64,000 nt of DNA, from assembly GCA_001464895.1 (NCBI GenBank), contig LNEE01000012.1, positions 1 through 64,000 of the forward strand, read 5' to 3'. Position 1 is the stretch's first letter. Each line of letters begins with the position of its first letter. This DNA comes from Betaproteobacteria bacterium Ga0077532 (lineage in GTDB: Bacteria > Pseudomonadota > Gammaproteobacteria > Burkholderiales > Ga0077523). Made by a program: the position numbers and the translations under genes. The notes beneath the pieces are model-generated. The model had not been told where the DNA came from, made no database searches, and saw only the letters and a program-made list of their open reading frames with translations. This document shows, piece by piece, positions 17,951-25,702 of this stretch.

Positions 17951-18583
17951 TCAATCCAAACCGGGTTCGACGATGTGTTCGCCCGGGAGCCCGGTGAGCG
18001 CGGCCGACAGCAGCATCGCTGCGACCGCCTCGGTCCGCACCGGGCGATAGCGGCGCGGGATCAGCGGGCGGAACCAACGCGACAGCGTGAGCGCGGCGGA
18101 TTCCGCCGGTCGACGGTCAGGGCGCGGGCCGCCGTCGAGGAGGGATGGGCGGACACAGGTGAGGGAGGTGAACCCGAGCCCCGCGAGATCGCGCTCGGTT
18201 TCCCCCTTGACGCGCAGGTAGAACGAGCCGGCATCGACGCCTGCACCCAACGAGGAATTCAGTACGAACACCGGTGTGCCTGCTTCCTTCGCAAGGCTGG
18301 CCGCCATCAACACGTAGTCGTGGTCGACCCGACGGAACGCCGCCTGCGAACCCGCCAGGCGCATCGTCGTGCCGAGCGTGCAGATCACGGCGTCGGCCCG
18401 CCACCACCTCGCGTCGGACGGAAGCGCTTCGAAATCCACCTTCGGAAAGGCGACCCTCGGGAGCAGCGGCACATCGGTACGGACTGGTGCGACGACCTGT
18501 ACGACCTCCGGATGCGCGAGTGCGAGGCGCAGCGCCTGCTTGCCGACAAGGCCGGTGGACCCTAGGAGGAGGAGCGTCTTCAT
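17951..18583 (-). CDS. Short NAD(P)-binding atypical SDR / epimerase-like protein
   Basis: 210 aa from the ATG at 18583 (another at 18589). The N-terminal Rossmann motif is LLLGSTGLVGKQALRLAL. DAVICTLGTTMRLAGS and NSSLGAGVDAGSFYLRVKGETER match the short atypical SDRs related to HTATIP2/YwnB-like NAD(P)H-binding proteins; the YxxxK active site is represented by Y-x-R-x-K. It is probably a cytosolic oxidoreductase or cofactor-sensing protein. It stands alone on the minus strand. Confidence 0.75.
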   Translation of the reverse strand: MKTLLLLGSTGLVGKQALRLALAHPEVVQVVAPVRTDVPLLPRVAFPKVDFEALPSDARWWRADAVICTLGTTMRLAGSQAAFRRVDHDYVLMAASLAKEAGTPVFVLNSSLGAGVDAGSFYLRVKGETERDLAGLGFTSLTCVRPSLLDGGPRPDRRPAESAALTLSRWFRPLIPRRYRPVRTEAVAAMLLSAALTGLPGEHIVEPGLD

Positions 18584-18741
18584 CCACACGACTGTAGCTT
18601 GGCGGATGTCCGCCGGACACCTGCTTCTGTTTCAGGTACGCAGAGCCCGTAGCCGGCCGTCGGCACCAAGAGCCCGTCGGGTGCCGAACCGGCGGTATGG
18701 CAGGACGGGGCGCACAGAAGCAGTGTTGGTCGCCCACCTGG

Positions 18742-18774
18742 AAAAAAAAGCCCGGACCACTGATGGGTCCGGGC
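18742..18774 (-). terminator. Intrinsic terminator of the sRNA
   Basis: Nine-bp GC-rich stem with a seven-base loop followed on minus by eight consecutive T (A at 18742-18749 on plus). Confidence 0.85.
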
Positions 18775-18904
18775 GGGTGAACGGGAACCCCGGAGGAGAG
18801 AGCAAACGGTGGGGTTCCGGGCCGGGCGACCTGCGACTCCGTACGGTGTCACGAGCACCGCGCATCGGAAGCTTCCCGATGCCATGGAGTTGCATGAACA
18901 CGAC
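18742..18904 (-). ncRNA. Candidate structured small RNA with anti-Shine-Dalgarno loop
   Basis: About 163 nt on the minus strand. Reading 5' to 3': ACTCC/GGAGT (18890-18886 with 18840-18836) closes a three-way junction holding GCATCGG/CCGATGC and CGGTG/CACCG hairpins. A stem GGAACCCC/GGGGTTCC follows (18818-18811 with 18791-18784), whose 19-nt loop contains CTCTCTCCTCC, complementary to GGAGG ribosome sites. A terminator stem of nine pairs, GCCCGGACC/GGTCCGGGC (18774-18766 with 18758-18750), is followed by eight T. The U tract is only on this strand. I do not recognise an Rfam family. A short ORF reading (89 aa from 18901) runs past the terminator and is not convincing. Confidence 0.75.
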
Positions 18905-18910
18905 AACCCG

Positions 18911-18969
18911 ATTAAATCACGACCGCGCCCGCCAAGCAACCTTGTTGCATTAAGGTGGCCTGATGCAAC
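18911..18969 (-). promoter_or_regulatory. sRNA promoter with upstream GTTGCAT dyad
   Basis: On minus, -35 TTGCTT (18939-18934), a 17-bp spacer and -10 TTTAAT (18916-18911) predict a start near 18904. Just upstream is the perfect dyad GTTGCAT (18944-18950) - 12 bp - ATGCAAC (18963-18969). A third GTTGCAT at 18889-18895 lies just inside the transcript. This spacing suggests a regulator binding above the -35. Confidence 0.6.
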
Positions 18970-19005
18970 TCGGACCCGACCGGGCAGCGTCAGAAAGTCA
19001 TCGAT

Positions 19006-20292
19006 TCAGGCGGCTTCCCGGCACACGGGCACCACATAGGGGCCCTCCGGGATCACCGCGACGTGATCGTCTCCCGAGGCCTTCATGCTGGCTGCCACGG
19101 CTGCCTCGACCGAGTCGACCATGTCGACACCGGTGAGCGGGCGGTCCGCAGCGGGCAGTTGCCCCGCGAACAACTGCACGCGGGCGACCTTCATGGGCTT
19201 CACCTGCATCTGGGTCTGCCACTCGTCGACGTCGGCGAAGCGCTTGGCGCTGATCTCCCGCAGGAAGCCGTCCGCGCCCAGGCCGATCAGGCGCTTCTGT
19301 GCTTCCACGTACTCATGCGATCCCATGCCCTCCGAGCACTCCGAGGCGATGATGAGCGTTCCACCGGGCGCGAGAATGTCCATCGGCGCGACCATGCCCT
19401 TCACCGTCTGGTAGTAGGTCTTGTCGAGCGGATAGCCAGCCGCGCTGGTGACCACCGTGCTGTAGCGGCGCGGAACCGCCACCTGTGCGTAGCCGCGGAT
19501 GAACTCCACGGCCTCGAGGTGGCTCTCGACGACTTCGCCGAAGTTCACGAACGACATGTTCCGGTGCTCGTCGATCACGGTGTTGACCGCGAAGACGGGT
19601 TTCAGCTTCTCGACGATCGCGAGCTGCTCGCGATGCAGCGGATTGCCGTCGAGGATGCAGTTCTCGGCCATGGGGTCGGCCATGAAGCGGTGGCTGTGGA
19701 ACGTGGTGATGGTGTCGCGATGCGCGACACCTGGGGCGATCACCTTGCGTCCGCCCGAAAAGCCGGCCATGAAGTGCGGTTCCACCAGTCCGGTGACGAT
19801 ACGAAGCTCGGCATCCACGAAGCGCCGGTCGATCTTCACCGGGGTGCCATGGGGCGTGGGGCCGAGGTCGACGTGGTCCTCGTCGTTGCGGGCGTAGTGG
19901 TTCTCGACGCGCACCGTGTCGAGCACCCAGCGGTCTCCCACGAGCTCTTCCAGCTCCGCGCCGAGGTTGGGCCGGTGCAGGCCCGTGGCGACGAGGACCA
20001 CGATGTTCTCGCGCGGAACGCCCGCGGCGAGCAGGGTGCGAATGAGCGGCGGAAGGATCAGTCCGTTGGGAACTGGGCGCGTGATGTCGCAGATGAGGAT
20101 GCAGGCGGAGCGCTTGCCGCGGGCCAGTTCCGCCAGCGGCGCCGACCCGACCGGCGCGGCGAGCGACGCCTCGACGGCCTGCATCGGCTGCGTGAGGATG
20201 GGCATGGGGGGCTTGCGGATGATCGTTGGGCGGCAGGCGTCCGGGAGGCGGACCGACAGTGTGCCGCGGCCGTAGCTGAGTTCGACGTCCAT
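19006..20292 (-). CDS. LarA-family nickel-pincer racemase
   Basis: 428 aa. LarA uses a nickel-pincer nucleotide cofactor to racemise or epimerise 2-hydroxyacids by hydride transfer. The diagnostic residues are in place: DITRPVPN (about 69-76), His106 (ATGLHRP), His173 and Lys183 (EPHFMAGFSGGRK, cofactor lysine) and His199 (TTFHSH). This is near Lactobacillus numbering. Substrate specificity within LarA homologues varies widely, so lactate is only one option. The cofactor-making genes larB, larC and larE are not in this window. A -10-like TATAGT lies just upstream at 20327-20332 (minus). Confidence 0.85.
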   Translation of the reverse strand: MDVELSYGRGTLSVRLPDACRPTIIRKPPMPILTQPMQAVEASLAAPVGSAPLAELARGKRSACILICDITRPVPNGLILPPLIRTLLAAGVPRENIVVLVATGLHRPNLGAELEELVGDRWVLDTVRVENHYARNDEDHVDLGPTPHGTPVKIDRRFVDAELRIVTGLVEPHFMAGFSGGRKVIAPGVAHRDTITTFHSHRFMADPMAENCILDGNPLHREQLAIVEKLKPVFAVNTVIDEHRNMSFVNFGEVVESHLEAVEFIRGYAQVAVPRRYSTVVTSAAGYPLDKTYYQTVKGMVAPMDILAPGGTLIIASECSEGMGSHEYVEAQKRLIGLGADGFLREISAKRFADVDEWQTQMQVKPMKVARVQLFAGQLPAADRPLTGVDMVDSVEAAVAASMKASGDDHVAVIPEGPYVVPVCREAA

Positions 20293-20366
20293 GGTGGTGA
20301 AGGGCGTGCAGGGGAGGGCTGGCGACTATAGCACCGGGGTTTCCCGCGCAAGTCAGGGGCGCGGGC

Positions 20367-21767
20367 TCAGAACCGGTATGCCCACCAGGTGGTGAAGTAG
20401 CTCGTGCTGCGGCCCGGCGGCGTTTCGCGCAGGAAGGGACCAGCCTCGAACCACGCGAGCACCGTGAGGATGGTGACGTGGCGGGTCGGCGTCCAGACGT
20501 GCAGGAGGGTGGACTGGGTCCCGACGTGCCGCGCGTCGCTCGACCCTGGCAGGCGCTGCACCTCCGAGAAGATGTTGTAGCTGCCGTCCTGCGTGCTCTG
20601 ACGCCAGAATCCCACGACGCCGAGCGTGAGGCTGTGGTCCTCATGGGGGCGCAGGGTCGCCGACGGTGCAAGGGCCACGCTGTTCGAGGGGCCCACGAGT
20701 CCGGCCAGCCCGGAGTAGGCCGTGGAGGCGAACAGGGGCGAGAACGTGTTGAGTACGCCGTCGTTGGGCGACCGGTCCCCGCTGCCGATGTTGAACCGCA
20801 GCCCCGCACGCGGCTGCCAGGGGGCGCCGGCGAAGGTGAGTCCGTTGTCCGCGCTGACGTACCACGCGTCGATCGTGCCGCCGCCGATACTGCCCGTCTG
20901 CCGGCCTGCCTCGAAGTTGTAGTCCCAGTGGCCATCGTTGCCCCACCAGCGCGTGCCGAACGTGACGCGTTCCTCGCTCTGGTTGAGCGACGCGTACTGC
21001 GTGTTCGGTCGGCGGCGATGGTTCACGTACACGACGGCATTCCCGTCGGGCAGCAGCGTGTGTGCGCGCGCGATGAAGATGCCGGACAGCGTGTCGCTCG
21101 GGTTCGAGCCGTCGTCGAACGCGCCCCGCCGCGTGGGGATCACCCGGGTGTGCATGCCGTGGAGTCGCCAGCCCGAGATCTCGCCGATCACGCGGACGCC
21201 ATCGAACGACAGTCGGTCGTTCAATCCATCGCGCGCCGAGGTGAACTGCGCCGAGCCCAGTTCCACCTCCTGACGACCGGCGCGGACCGCGATGCGATCG
21301 GCACCGTGCTCGTGGAGCGTCCACTGGACGAACAGCTGGTTGAGGTCGATCGGATCGCGGTCGTTCACGCGGGGGCCTGCACCCCGGCCGTTGACGTCGG
21401 AACTCTCGAGCTGCGCGAACGCCTCGACGCGCGGATTCCAGCGCAGATGGCCATGCAGCAGCCCGCGGTTGAGGAAGTAGCCGTTGCGGTCCACCGGGTC
21501 ACGGCCGAAGCCAGGATCGGAGAAGCGCTCGTAGCGCAGCCGGAGATCGCCGCCGAACGAGAGGGAGCGGCCGTGTCCGAGATCGATGTACTTCGCGCCA
21601 TCCCACGGGTCCGTGCGGCAGCTGGGGTCCGTCAGGAAGCGCCAGTCTTCCTCGTAGCGCATGTTGGGGTACACCGGACGCTCGACGCACGTGCCGCTCT
21701 GGGCCAGGGCTGGCAAAGACGCCAGTGTCAACGCAACGCAGAGCGCGCGGGCGATCGGGACGGGCAT
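20367..21767 (-). CDS. Alginate-export-family outer-membrane porin
   Basis: 466 aa from the ATG at 21767, which gives a clean signal peptide ([23 protein letters not shown]). The body has alternating beta-strand residues ([48 protein letters not shown]) typical of the AlgE/alginate_exp barrel, and it ends in Phe (WWAYRF) as outer-membrane barrels do. Many such proteins are general or organic-acid channels rather than alginate exporters. It is divergent from the biuret operon and shares its regulatory gap. Confidence 0.83.
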   Translation of the reverse strand: MPVPIARALCVALTLASLPALAQSGTCVERPVYPNMRYEEDWRFLTDPSCRTDPWDGAKYIDLGHGRSLSFGGDLRLRYERFSDPGFGRDPVDRNGYFLNRGLLHGHLRWNPRVEAFAQLESSDVNGRGAGPRVNDRDPIDLNQLFVQWTLHEHGADRIAVRAGRQEVELGSAQFTSARDGLNDRLSFDGVRVIGEISGWRLHGMHTRVIPTRRGAFDDGSNPSDTLSGIFIARAHTLLPDGNAVVYVNHRRRPNTQYASLNQSEERVTFGTRWWGNDGHWDYNFEAGRQTGSIGGGTIDAWYVSADNGLTFAGAPWQPRAGLRFNIGSGDRSPNDGVLNTFSPLFASTAYSGLAGLVGPSNSVALAPSATLRPHEDHSLTLGVVGFWRQSTQDGSYNIFSEVQRLPGSSDARHVGTQSTLLHVWTPTRHVTILTVLAWFEAGPFLRETPPGRSTSYFTTWWAYRF

Positions 21768-21863
21768 GGAGGGTTCGAGGGCGGGTGAAGAAGGTCGCGC
21801 ATGCTCCAGCAGGGGGCGGCGACGTGTGATCGACCAGCGCATCGGTCGACGTTCGCGTGGATC

Positions 21864-21878
21864 GCACCGGGTTGGTGC
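21864..21878 (+). promoter_or_regulatory. NtrC-type dyad upstream of biuH
   Basis: GCACCGGGTTGGTGC fits the NtrC consensus GCAC-N7-GTGC, including the preferred C and G flanking the centre. Its centre (21871) is about 127 bp upstream of the predicted sigma-54 start at 21998, a normal enhancer distance. A weaker half site follows at 21894. Confidence 0.65.
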
Positions 21879-21971
21879 CCACGCGTGGCGATTGCACCAC
21901 AAGCGTCATGGGGATGCCAACCCAAGGAGGTGGCTCCCGGGGCACGGGGGGCCGGACAACTGCCGTTGCGA

Positions 21972-21987
21972 TGGCATGTGCATTGCG
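21972..21987 (+). promoter_or_regulatory. Sigma-54 (-24/-12) promoter for biuH operon
   Basis: TGGCATGTGCATTGCG matches the consensus TGGCAYRNNNNTTGCW at every fixed position except the final W, with the correct 10 bp between GG and GC. The predicted start is near 21998, leaving a leader of about 80 nt to the biuH ATG. Confidence 0.72.
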
Positions 21988-22080
21988 AAGCGCCGTGCTT
22001 GTCGCGCACCACGGAAGCTCACATGCATCGCCACAATGCAGCACAGGGAAGCAGGTGCCCCAGGCTTGGAGCGGGATCCC

Positions 22081-22770
22081 ATGGCTGACACCCGTCGGTT
22101 CGTTGCCGCCGACCCGTATCCGTGGCCATTCGATGGCGGACTGCGTGCCGACAACACCGCGCTCGTCGTCATCGACATGCAGACGGACTTCTGCGGCATC
22201 GGTGGTTACGTCGACACGATGGGCTACGACCTCTCGCTCACGCGCGCGCCGATCGAACCGATCCGGGCACTGCTGACAGCGATGCGTGCCGGGGGATACA
22301 CGATCATCCACACCCGCGAAGGCCATCGACCGGACCTCTCGGATCTCCCCGCGAACAAGCGCTGGCGGTCGCAGCGGATCGGCGCCGGCATCGGCGATCC
22401 GGGGCCGTGCGGACGCATTCTCGTCCGCGGCGAACCCGGGTGGGAGATCATCCCGGAACTCGCGCCCCTGCCCGGCGAGGTCGTGATCGACAAGCCGGGC
22501 AAGGGCTCCTTCTGTGCGACCGACCTCGAACTGGTCCTGCGCACGCGCGGCATCACGAATCTCATCCTGACCGGCATCACCACCGACGTCTGCGTGCACA
22601 CGACCATGCGCGAAGCGAACGACCGGGGCTTCGAGTGCCTGATCCTCGCCGACTGCACTGGCGCCACCGATCATGGCAACCATCTCGCCGCGTTGAAGAT
22701 GGTCACGATGCAGGGTGGGGTCTTCGGTGCCGTTTCGACTTCCGCAGCAGTGATCGAGGCGATCGGTTGA
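22081..22770 (+). CDS. biuH: Biuret amidohydrolase BiuH (isochorismatase-like)
   Basis: 229 aa. Cysteine hydrolase fold with the triad Asp36 (IDMQTDF), Lys in IDKPGKGSF (138 or 141) and Cys171 ([17 protein letters not shown]). The whole chain, including the N-terminal [10 protein letters not shown], the [23 protein letters not shown]-like stretch and GVFGAVS, follows the Rhizobium biuret hydrolase pattern as I remember it rather than other isochorismatases. It splits biuret to allophanate/carboxy-urea products and ammonia. The downstream atzG-atzE-atzH genes strongly support the assignment. Confidence 0.88.
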   Translation: MADTRRFVAADPYPWPFDGGLRADNTALVVIDMQTDFCGIGGYVDTMGYDLSLTRAPIEPIRALLTAMRAGGYTIIHTREGHRPDLSDLPANKRWRSQRIGAGIGDPGPCGRILVRGEPGWEIIPELAPLPGEVVIDKPGKGSFCATDLELVLRTRGITNLILTGITTDVCVHTTMREANDRGFECLILADCTGATDHGNHLAALKMVTMQGGVFGAVSTSAAVIEAIG

Positions 22771-22846
22771 TGTGCGACGTGCTTGTCCTCGGTACGATCC
22801 TTCCTGCGTCCTTCATGAACCGTTCCGCGACAGGACTTCCCTCCCG

Positions 22847-23032
22847 ATGATCTCCGACACTTCGCTGGACGAGTACGTCGCCGCAGCCGCCGGTCTGCAA
22901 GGCTTCGCGCTCGACGCTGACCAGCTGGCCCGCGTGCAGGCCGTGTTCCGCCGGAACGCCGCCATCGCGGAACTCGTGATGGGCTTCGATCCCGGCGAGT
23001 CGGCCGAGCCTGCACCGCAGTTCCGCCCATGA
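22847..23032 (+). CDS. atzG: AtzG, small partner subunit of AtzE (DUF4089)
   Basis: 61 aa from the ATG at 22847. A short helical protein of the DUF4089 type (LDEYVAAAAGLQGFALDADQLARVQAVFRRNAAIAELVMGF). Related AtzG is a GatC-like helical partner needed for folding and assembly of the amidase AtzE. The stop overlaps the atzE ATG by 4 bp, so translation is probably coupled, as expected for a stoichiometric complex. Confidence 0.87.
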   Translation: MISDTSLDEYVAAAAGLQGFALDADQLARVQAVFRRNAAIAELVMGFDPGESAEPAPQFRP

Positions 23033-24423
23033 GCGCCACGTCCCCACGTTCCGCGCTCGCCATTGCGGCGGCCGTCGCACGCGGTGAGACCACGGCGATG
23101 GCCGAGGTCGAGGCCGCACTCGCACGGATCGCCGCCGGCGATGGCGTCATCAACGCCTTCACCGCGGTCACCGCAGATCGCGCCCGCCACGAGGCGACGC
23201 TCGTCGATCAGCGGCGCGCGCGCGGCGAGAAGCTGCCGCCGCTCGCGGGGGTCCCGTTCGCCGTGAAGAACCTCTTCGACGTGGCCGGCTTGCCGACGCT
23301 CGCGGGCTCGCGTTTGCACGAACGGCGACCCGTCGCCGATTGCGATGCGGTGCTGGTTGCACGCATGCAGGCGGCCGGCGCCGTGCTGGTCGGAGCCCTC
23401 AACATGGACGCGTACGCGTACGGGTTCACGACCGAGAACACCGGTTACGGGCCCGCGCGCAATCCGCACGACACGTCGCGGACCGCCGGTGGTTCGTCGG
23501 GCGGATCGGCCGCAGCCGTCGCGGCGGGCATGGTCCCCATCACGCTCGGCTCCGACACCAACGGATCGATCCGCGTGCCGTCATCGCTGTGCGGCGTGTT
23601 CGGGTTGAAGCCGACGTACGGCCGGTTGTCGCGCACGGGCAGCTATCCGTTCGTCGCCAGTCTCGATCATCTCGGCCCCTTCGCCACCGACGTCGCGGAT
23701 CTCGCCGCCAGCTACGACGCCATGCAGGGGCCGGATGCCGCGGATCCGGCGTGTGGGCAAAGATCCGCCGAACTTGTCTCGCCAGGGCTCGGCCGCGATG
23801 CCGATGTGCCTTTGCGCGTGGCACGGCTGTGCGGCTACTTCGACAGGTGGGCTTCCGCCGCGGCGAGGGCGGCATCGATGCGGGCGGCCGAGGCGCTCGG
23901 GGCGCATCGCACGATCGAACTCCCCGAAGTCGAGCGCGCCCGCGCAGCCGCGTTCGTGATCTCGGCAGCCGAAGGCGGCGCGCTGCATCGCGCAACGCTG
24001 CAGCGCGACTACGACCGGTTCGAGCCGCACAACCGGGACCGCTTCCTGGCCGGGGCGTTGACGCCGGCCAGTTGGTACGTGCAGGCGCAGAAGACCCGGG
24101 CGTGGTTCGCCGAACAGGTCCGCGCGATCTTCGCAGACGTTGATGTCCTCGTCGCGCCTGCCACCCCGGTGGCGGCCACGCTGCTCGGGGAGGAATGGGT
24201 GGAGTTGGGCGGCGAGCGACTGCCGCTGCGGCCGAGCCTGGGTCTCTTCACACAGCCGATCTCGTGCATCGGCCTCCCGGTGGCGGCGGTACCGATCGTC
24301 GGTGCGGGCCTGCCCCTCGGGGTGCAACTGATCGCGGCGCCGTGGCGGGAGGATCTCTGCCTCAGGGCTGCGCTGCAACTCGAACGCGCGGGCATCGCCC
24401 GCTGTGACATCGCCGGAGGATGA
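23029..24423 (+). CDS. atzE: AtzE 1-carboxybiuret hydrolase (amidase signature)
   Basis: 464 aa. The Ser-cisSer-Lys triad of the amidase signature family is visible: Lys80 ([10 protein letters not shown]), Ser156 in [12 protein letters not shown] and nucleophile Ser180 (SDTNGS). The context (biuH before, atzG overlapping, atzH after) identifies it as AtzE, which deaminates 1-carboxybiuret to 1,3-dicarboxyurea in the cyanuric acid/biuret route, rather than GatA. The N-terminus has the typical [21 protein letters not shown] helix. Confidence 0.9.
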   Translation: MSATSPRSALAIAAAVARGETTAMAEVEAALARIAAGDGVINAFTAVTADRARHEATLVDQRRARGEKLPPLAGVPFAVKNLFDVAGLPTLAGSRLHERRPVADCDAVLVARMQAAGAVLVGALNMDAYAYGFTTENTGYGPARNPHDTSRTAGGSSGGSAAAVAAGMVPITLGSDTNGSIRVPSSLCGVFGLKPTYGRLSRTGSYPFVASLDHLGPFATDVADLAASYDAMQGPDAADPACGQRSAELVSPGLGRDADVPLRVARLCGYFDRWASAAARAASMRAAEALGAHRTIELPEVERARAAAFVISAAEGGALHRATLQRDYDRFEPHNRDRFLAGALTPASWYVQAQKTRAWFAEQVRAIFADVDVLVAPATPVAATLLGEEWVELGGERLPLRPSLGLFTQPISCIGLPVAAVPIVGAGLPLGVQLIAAPWREDLCLRAALQLERAGIARCDIAGG

Positions 24424-24427
24424 GCGC

Positions 24428-24814
24428 TTGGAACTGAACCTGCCCCACGTCGTCGCGGAAATGACCGAGGCCTTCGCACGCTACGAGGCGGCGCTGACCA
24501 GCAACGACGTTGCCGTTCTCGACGAACTGTTCTGGAACAGCCCGCTGACGCTGCGCTACGGGATCACCGAGAACCTCTACGGCTACGAGGCGATCGCCGC
24601 GTTCCGTTCCGGGCGATCGTCCCTTGGTCTCGCTCGCACCATCCGCAATACGGTGATCACCACCTACGGCGAGGACTTCGCGACGGCCAACACGGAGTTC
24701 CTCCGACCACCCGGCCCGCGCATCGGACGCCAGAGCCAGACCTGGGTGCGGATGCCCGAGGGCTGGCGGGTGGTGTCGGCGCACGTGAGCTACATGGACA
24801 TGCCGGTGGCCTGA
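24428..24814 (+). CDS. atzH: AtzH/HpxZ-like DUF3225 protein (1,3-dicarboxyurea decarboxylase-type)
   Basis: 128 aa from a TTG at 24428 preceded by GGAGG with a 7-base spacer; a GTG at 24404 is in frame but lacks that spacing and would overlap atzE. The sequence [35 protein letters not shown], then [18 protein letters not shown], is the NTF2-like AtzH/HpxZ pattern. AtzH decarboxylates 1,3-dicarboxyurea to allophanate. The allophanate hydrolase AtzF is not in this window. Confidence 0.86.
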   Translation: MELNLPHVVAEMTEAFARYEAALTSNDVAVLDELFWNSPLTLRYGITENLYGYEAIAAFRSGRSSLGLARTIRNTVITTYGEDFATANTEFLRPPGPRIGRQSQTWVRMPEGWRVVSAHVSYMDMPVA

Positions 24815-24876
24815 TCGATGGGGGTGCCGCACCGGTCGAGGGTAGACTGACGACACACCGTCCAGAGGAGTTGTGC

Positions 24877-25515
24877 ATGTCTCAGTCCGCAGTGCCCGAA
24901 CCGGGTTCCGACGCCGTCCTCAACCCTGTCCGCATGCCCGTCCGGGTGCTCGTGTTCGCCGGCAGTCTGCGGACGGCATCCTTGAACAAGAAGCTCGCGC
25001 GCCTCGCTGCCGAAGTGGTGCGCGAGTCCGGCGCCGACGCCACGTTCATCGATCTGAAGGACTACCCGCTGCCGGTGTACGACGGCGATCTCGAGTCGGC
25101 GTCTGGACTGCCCCCTAACGCGCGGAAGCTGAAGGATCTCTTCATCGCCCACGACGCCTTCGTCATCGCCTGCCCGGAGTACAACGCGGGGATCACCGGG
25201 GCGCTCAAGAATGCGATCGACTGGGTCTCCCGACAGGATGGTGACGAGGCCGGCACGGTGCCCTACGACGGCAAGGTCGTGGGGTTGTGTTCGGCAGCCG
25301 GTGGCGTGATGTTCGGCATCCGTGCGATGGAGATGTTGAGAGGCATCCTGATGAATCTCGGCTGCCTCGTGGTGCCGAAGCGGCTGGGAGTGCCGCGCGC
25401 GAGTCAGGCCTTCGACGCGGCCGACCGGCTCACGGATCCCGGGCAGATCGCGACGCTCGTGGCCACCGTGCAGCAGGTGGTCCGGGTGGCCGCCGCACTG
25501 CGTACGGGCACCTGA
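24877..25515 (+). CDS. NADPH-dependent FMN reductase family protein
   Basis: 212 aa from the ATG at 24877 behind AGAGGAG; a TAGACT -10-like box is at 24843-24848. Flavodoxin-like fold with the FMN phosphate loop GSLRTASLNKKLA and the family motif PEYNAGITGALKNAIDW. Members include azoreductases, chromate reductases and quinone reductases (YieF/ChrR-like); the native substrate cannot be read off. It follows atzH by 62 bp but probably has its own promoter. Confidence 0.88.
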   Translation: MSQSAVPEPGSDAVLNPVRMPVRVLVFAGSLRTASLNKKLARLAAEVVRESGADATFIDLKDYPLPVYDGDLESASGLPPNARKLKDLFIAHDAFVIACPEYNAGITGALKNAIDWVSRQDGDEAGTVPYDGKVVGLCSAAGGVMFGIRAMEMLRGILMNLGCLVVPKRLGVPRASQAFDAADRLTDPGQIATLVATVQQVVRVAAALRTGT

Positions 25516-25564
25516 GGGTCGGGGCGTGCCGTCAGCCCCATAGTTGTGCGGGTGGCGTGTCTGG

Positions 25565-25579
25565 GCACGCAGGTGGTGC
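25565..25579 (+). promoter_or_regulatory. NtrC-type dyad upstream of Anbu operon
   Basis: GCACGCAGGTGGTGC keeps the GCAC-N7-GTGC frame of NtrC enhancers. Its centre (25572) is about 113 bp upstream of the predicted sigma-54 start (about 25685). The inner flanks are less ideal than at biuH. Confidence 0.5.
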
Positions 25580-25591
25580 TCCGCAACATGA

Positions 25592-25651
25592 AATGTAAAA
25601 CATTAACAATCTCTTGCAGGATTCTGATAATGAAAAATAAAACAAGAGATT
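25592..25651 (+). promoter_or_regulatory. AT-rich dyads and possible sigma-70 promoter before Anbu operon
   Basis: An AT-rich island stands out in the GC-rich sequence. It holds the perfect dyad AATGT-AAA-ACATT (25592-25604) and an inverted repeat AATCTCTTG (25608-25616) / CAAGAGATT (25643-25651). A TTAACA (25603-25608) and GATAAT (25626-25631) are 17 bp apart, which would make a sigma-70 promoter. The island could equally be a DNA-bending region between enhancer and sigma-54 promoter. Confidence 0.5.
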
Positions 25652-25658
25652 CCATGGG

Positions 25659-25674
25659 TGGCACATGGGTTGCA
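25659..25674 (+). promoter_or_regulatory. Perfect sigma-54 promoter for Anbu operon
   Basis: TGGCACATGGGTTGCA matches TGGCAYRNNNNTTGCW at every fixed position with correct GG-to-GC spacing. The predicted start is near 25685, followed by an AGGGAG ribosome site (about 25691) and the GTG at 25703. Confidence 0.75.
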
Positions 25675-25702
25675 CCACAGATGTGCAGACAGGGAGATCC
25701 GT

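Noticed and set aside
18632-18901. 89-aa ORF on minus across the sRNA
   Set aside because: It crosses an intrinsic terminator, lies over strongly paired segments and has no recognisable protein features.
20367-21767. Alginate biosynthesis/export locus
   Set aside because: Only the porin resembles AlgE; no alg polymerase, epimerase or lyase genes are near.
22081-22770. Isochorismatase or ureidoacrylate hydrolase assignment
   Set aside because: The chain pattern and the atzG-atzE-atzH neighbours fit biuret hydrolase better; no siderophore or pyrimidine-catabolism genes are nearby.
25603-25631. Sigma-70 promoter as the main Anbu operon promoter
   Set aside because: TTAACA-17-GATAAT is plausible, but the perfect sigma-54 element lies between it and the start codon and fits an enhancer upstream; kept only as a secondary possibility.
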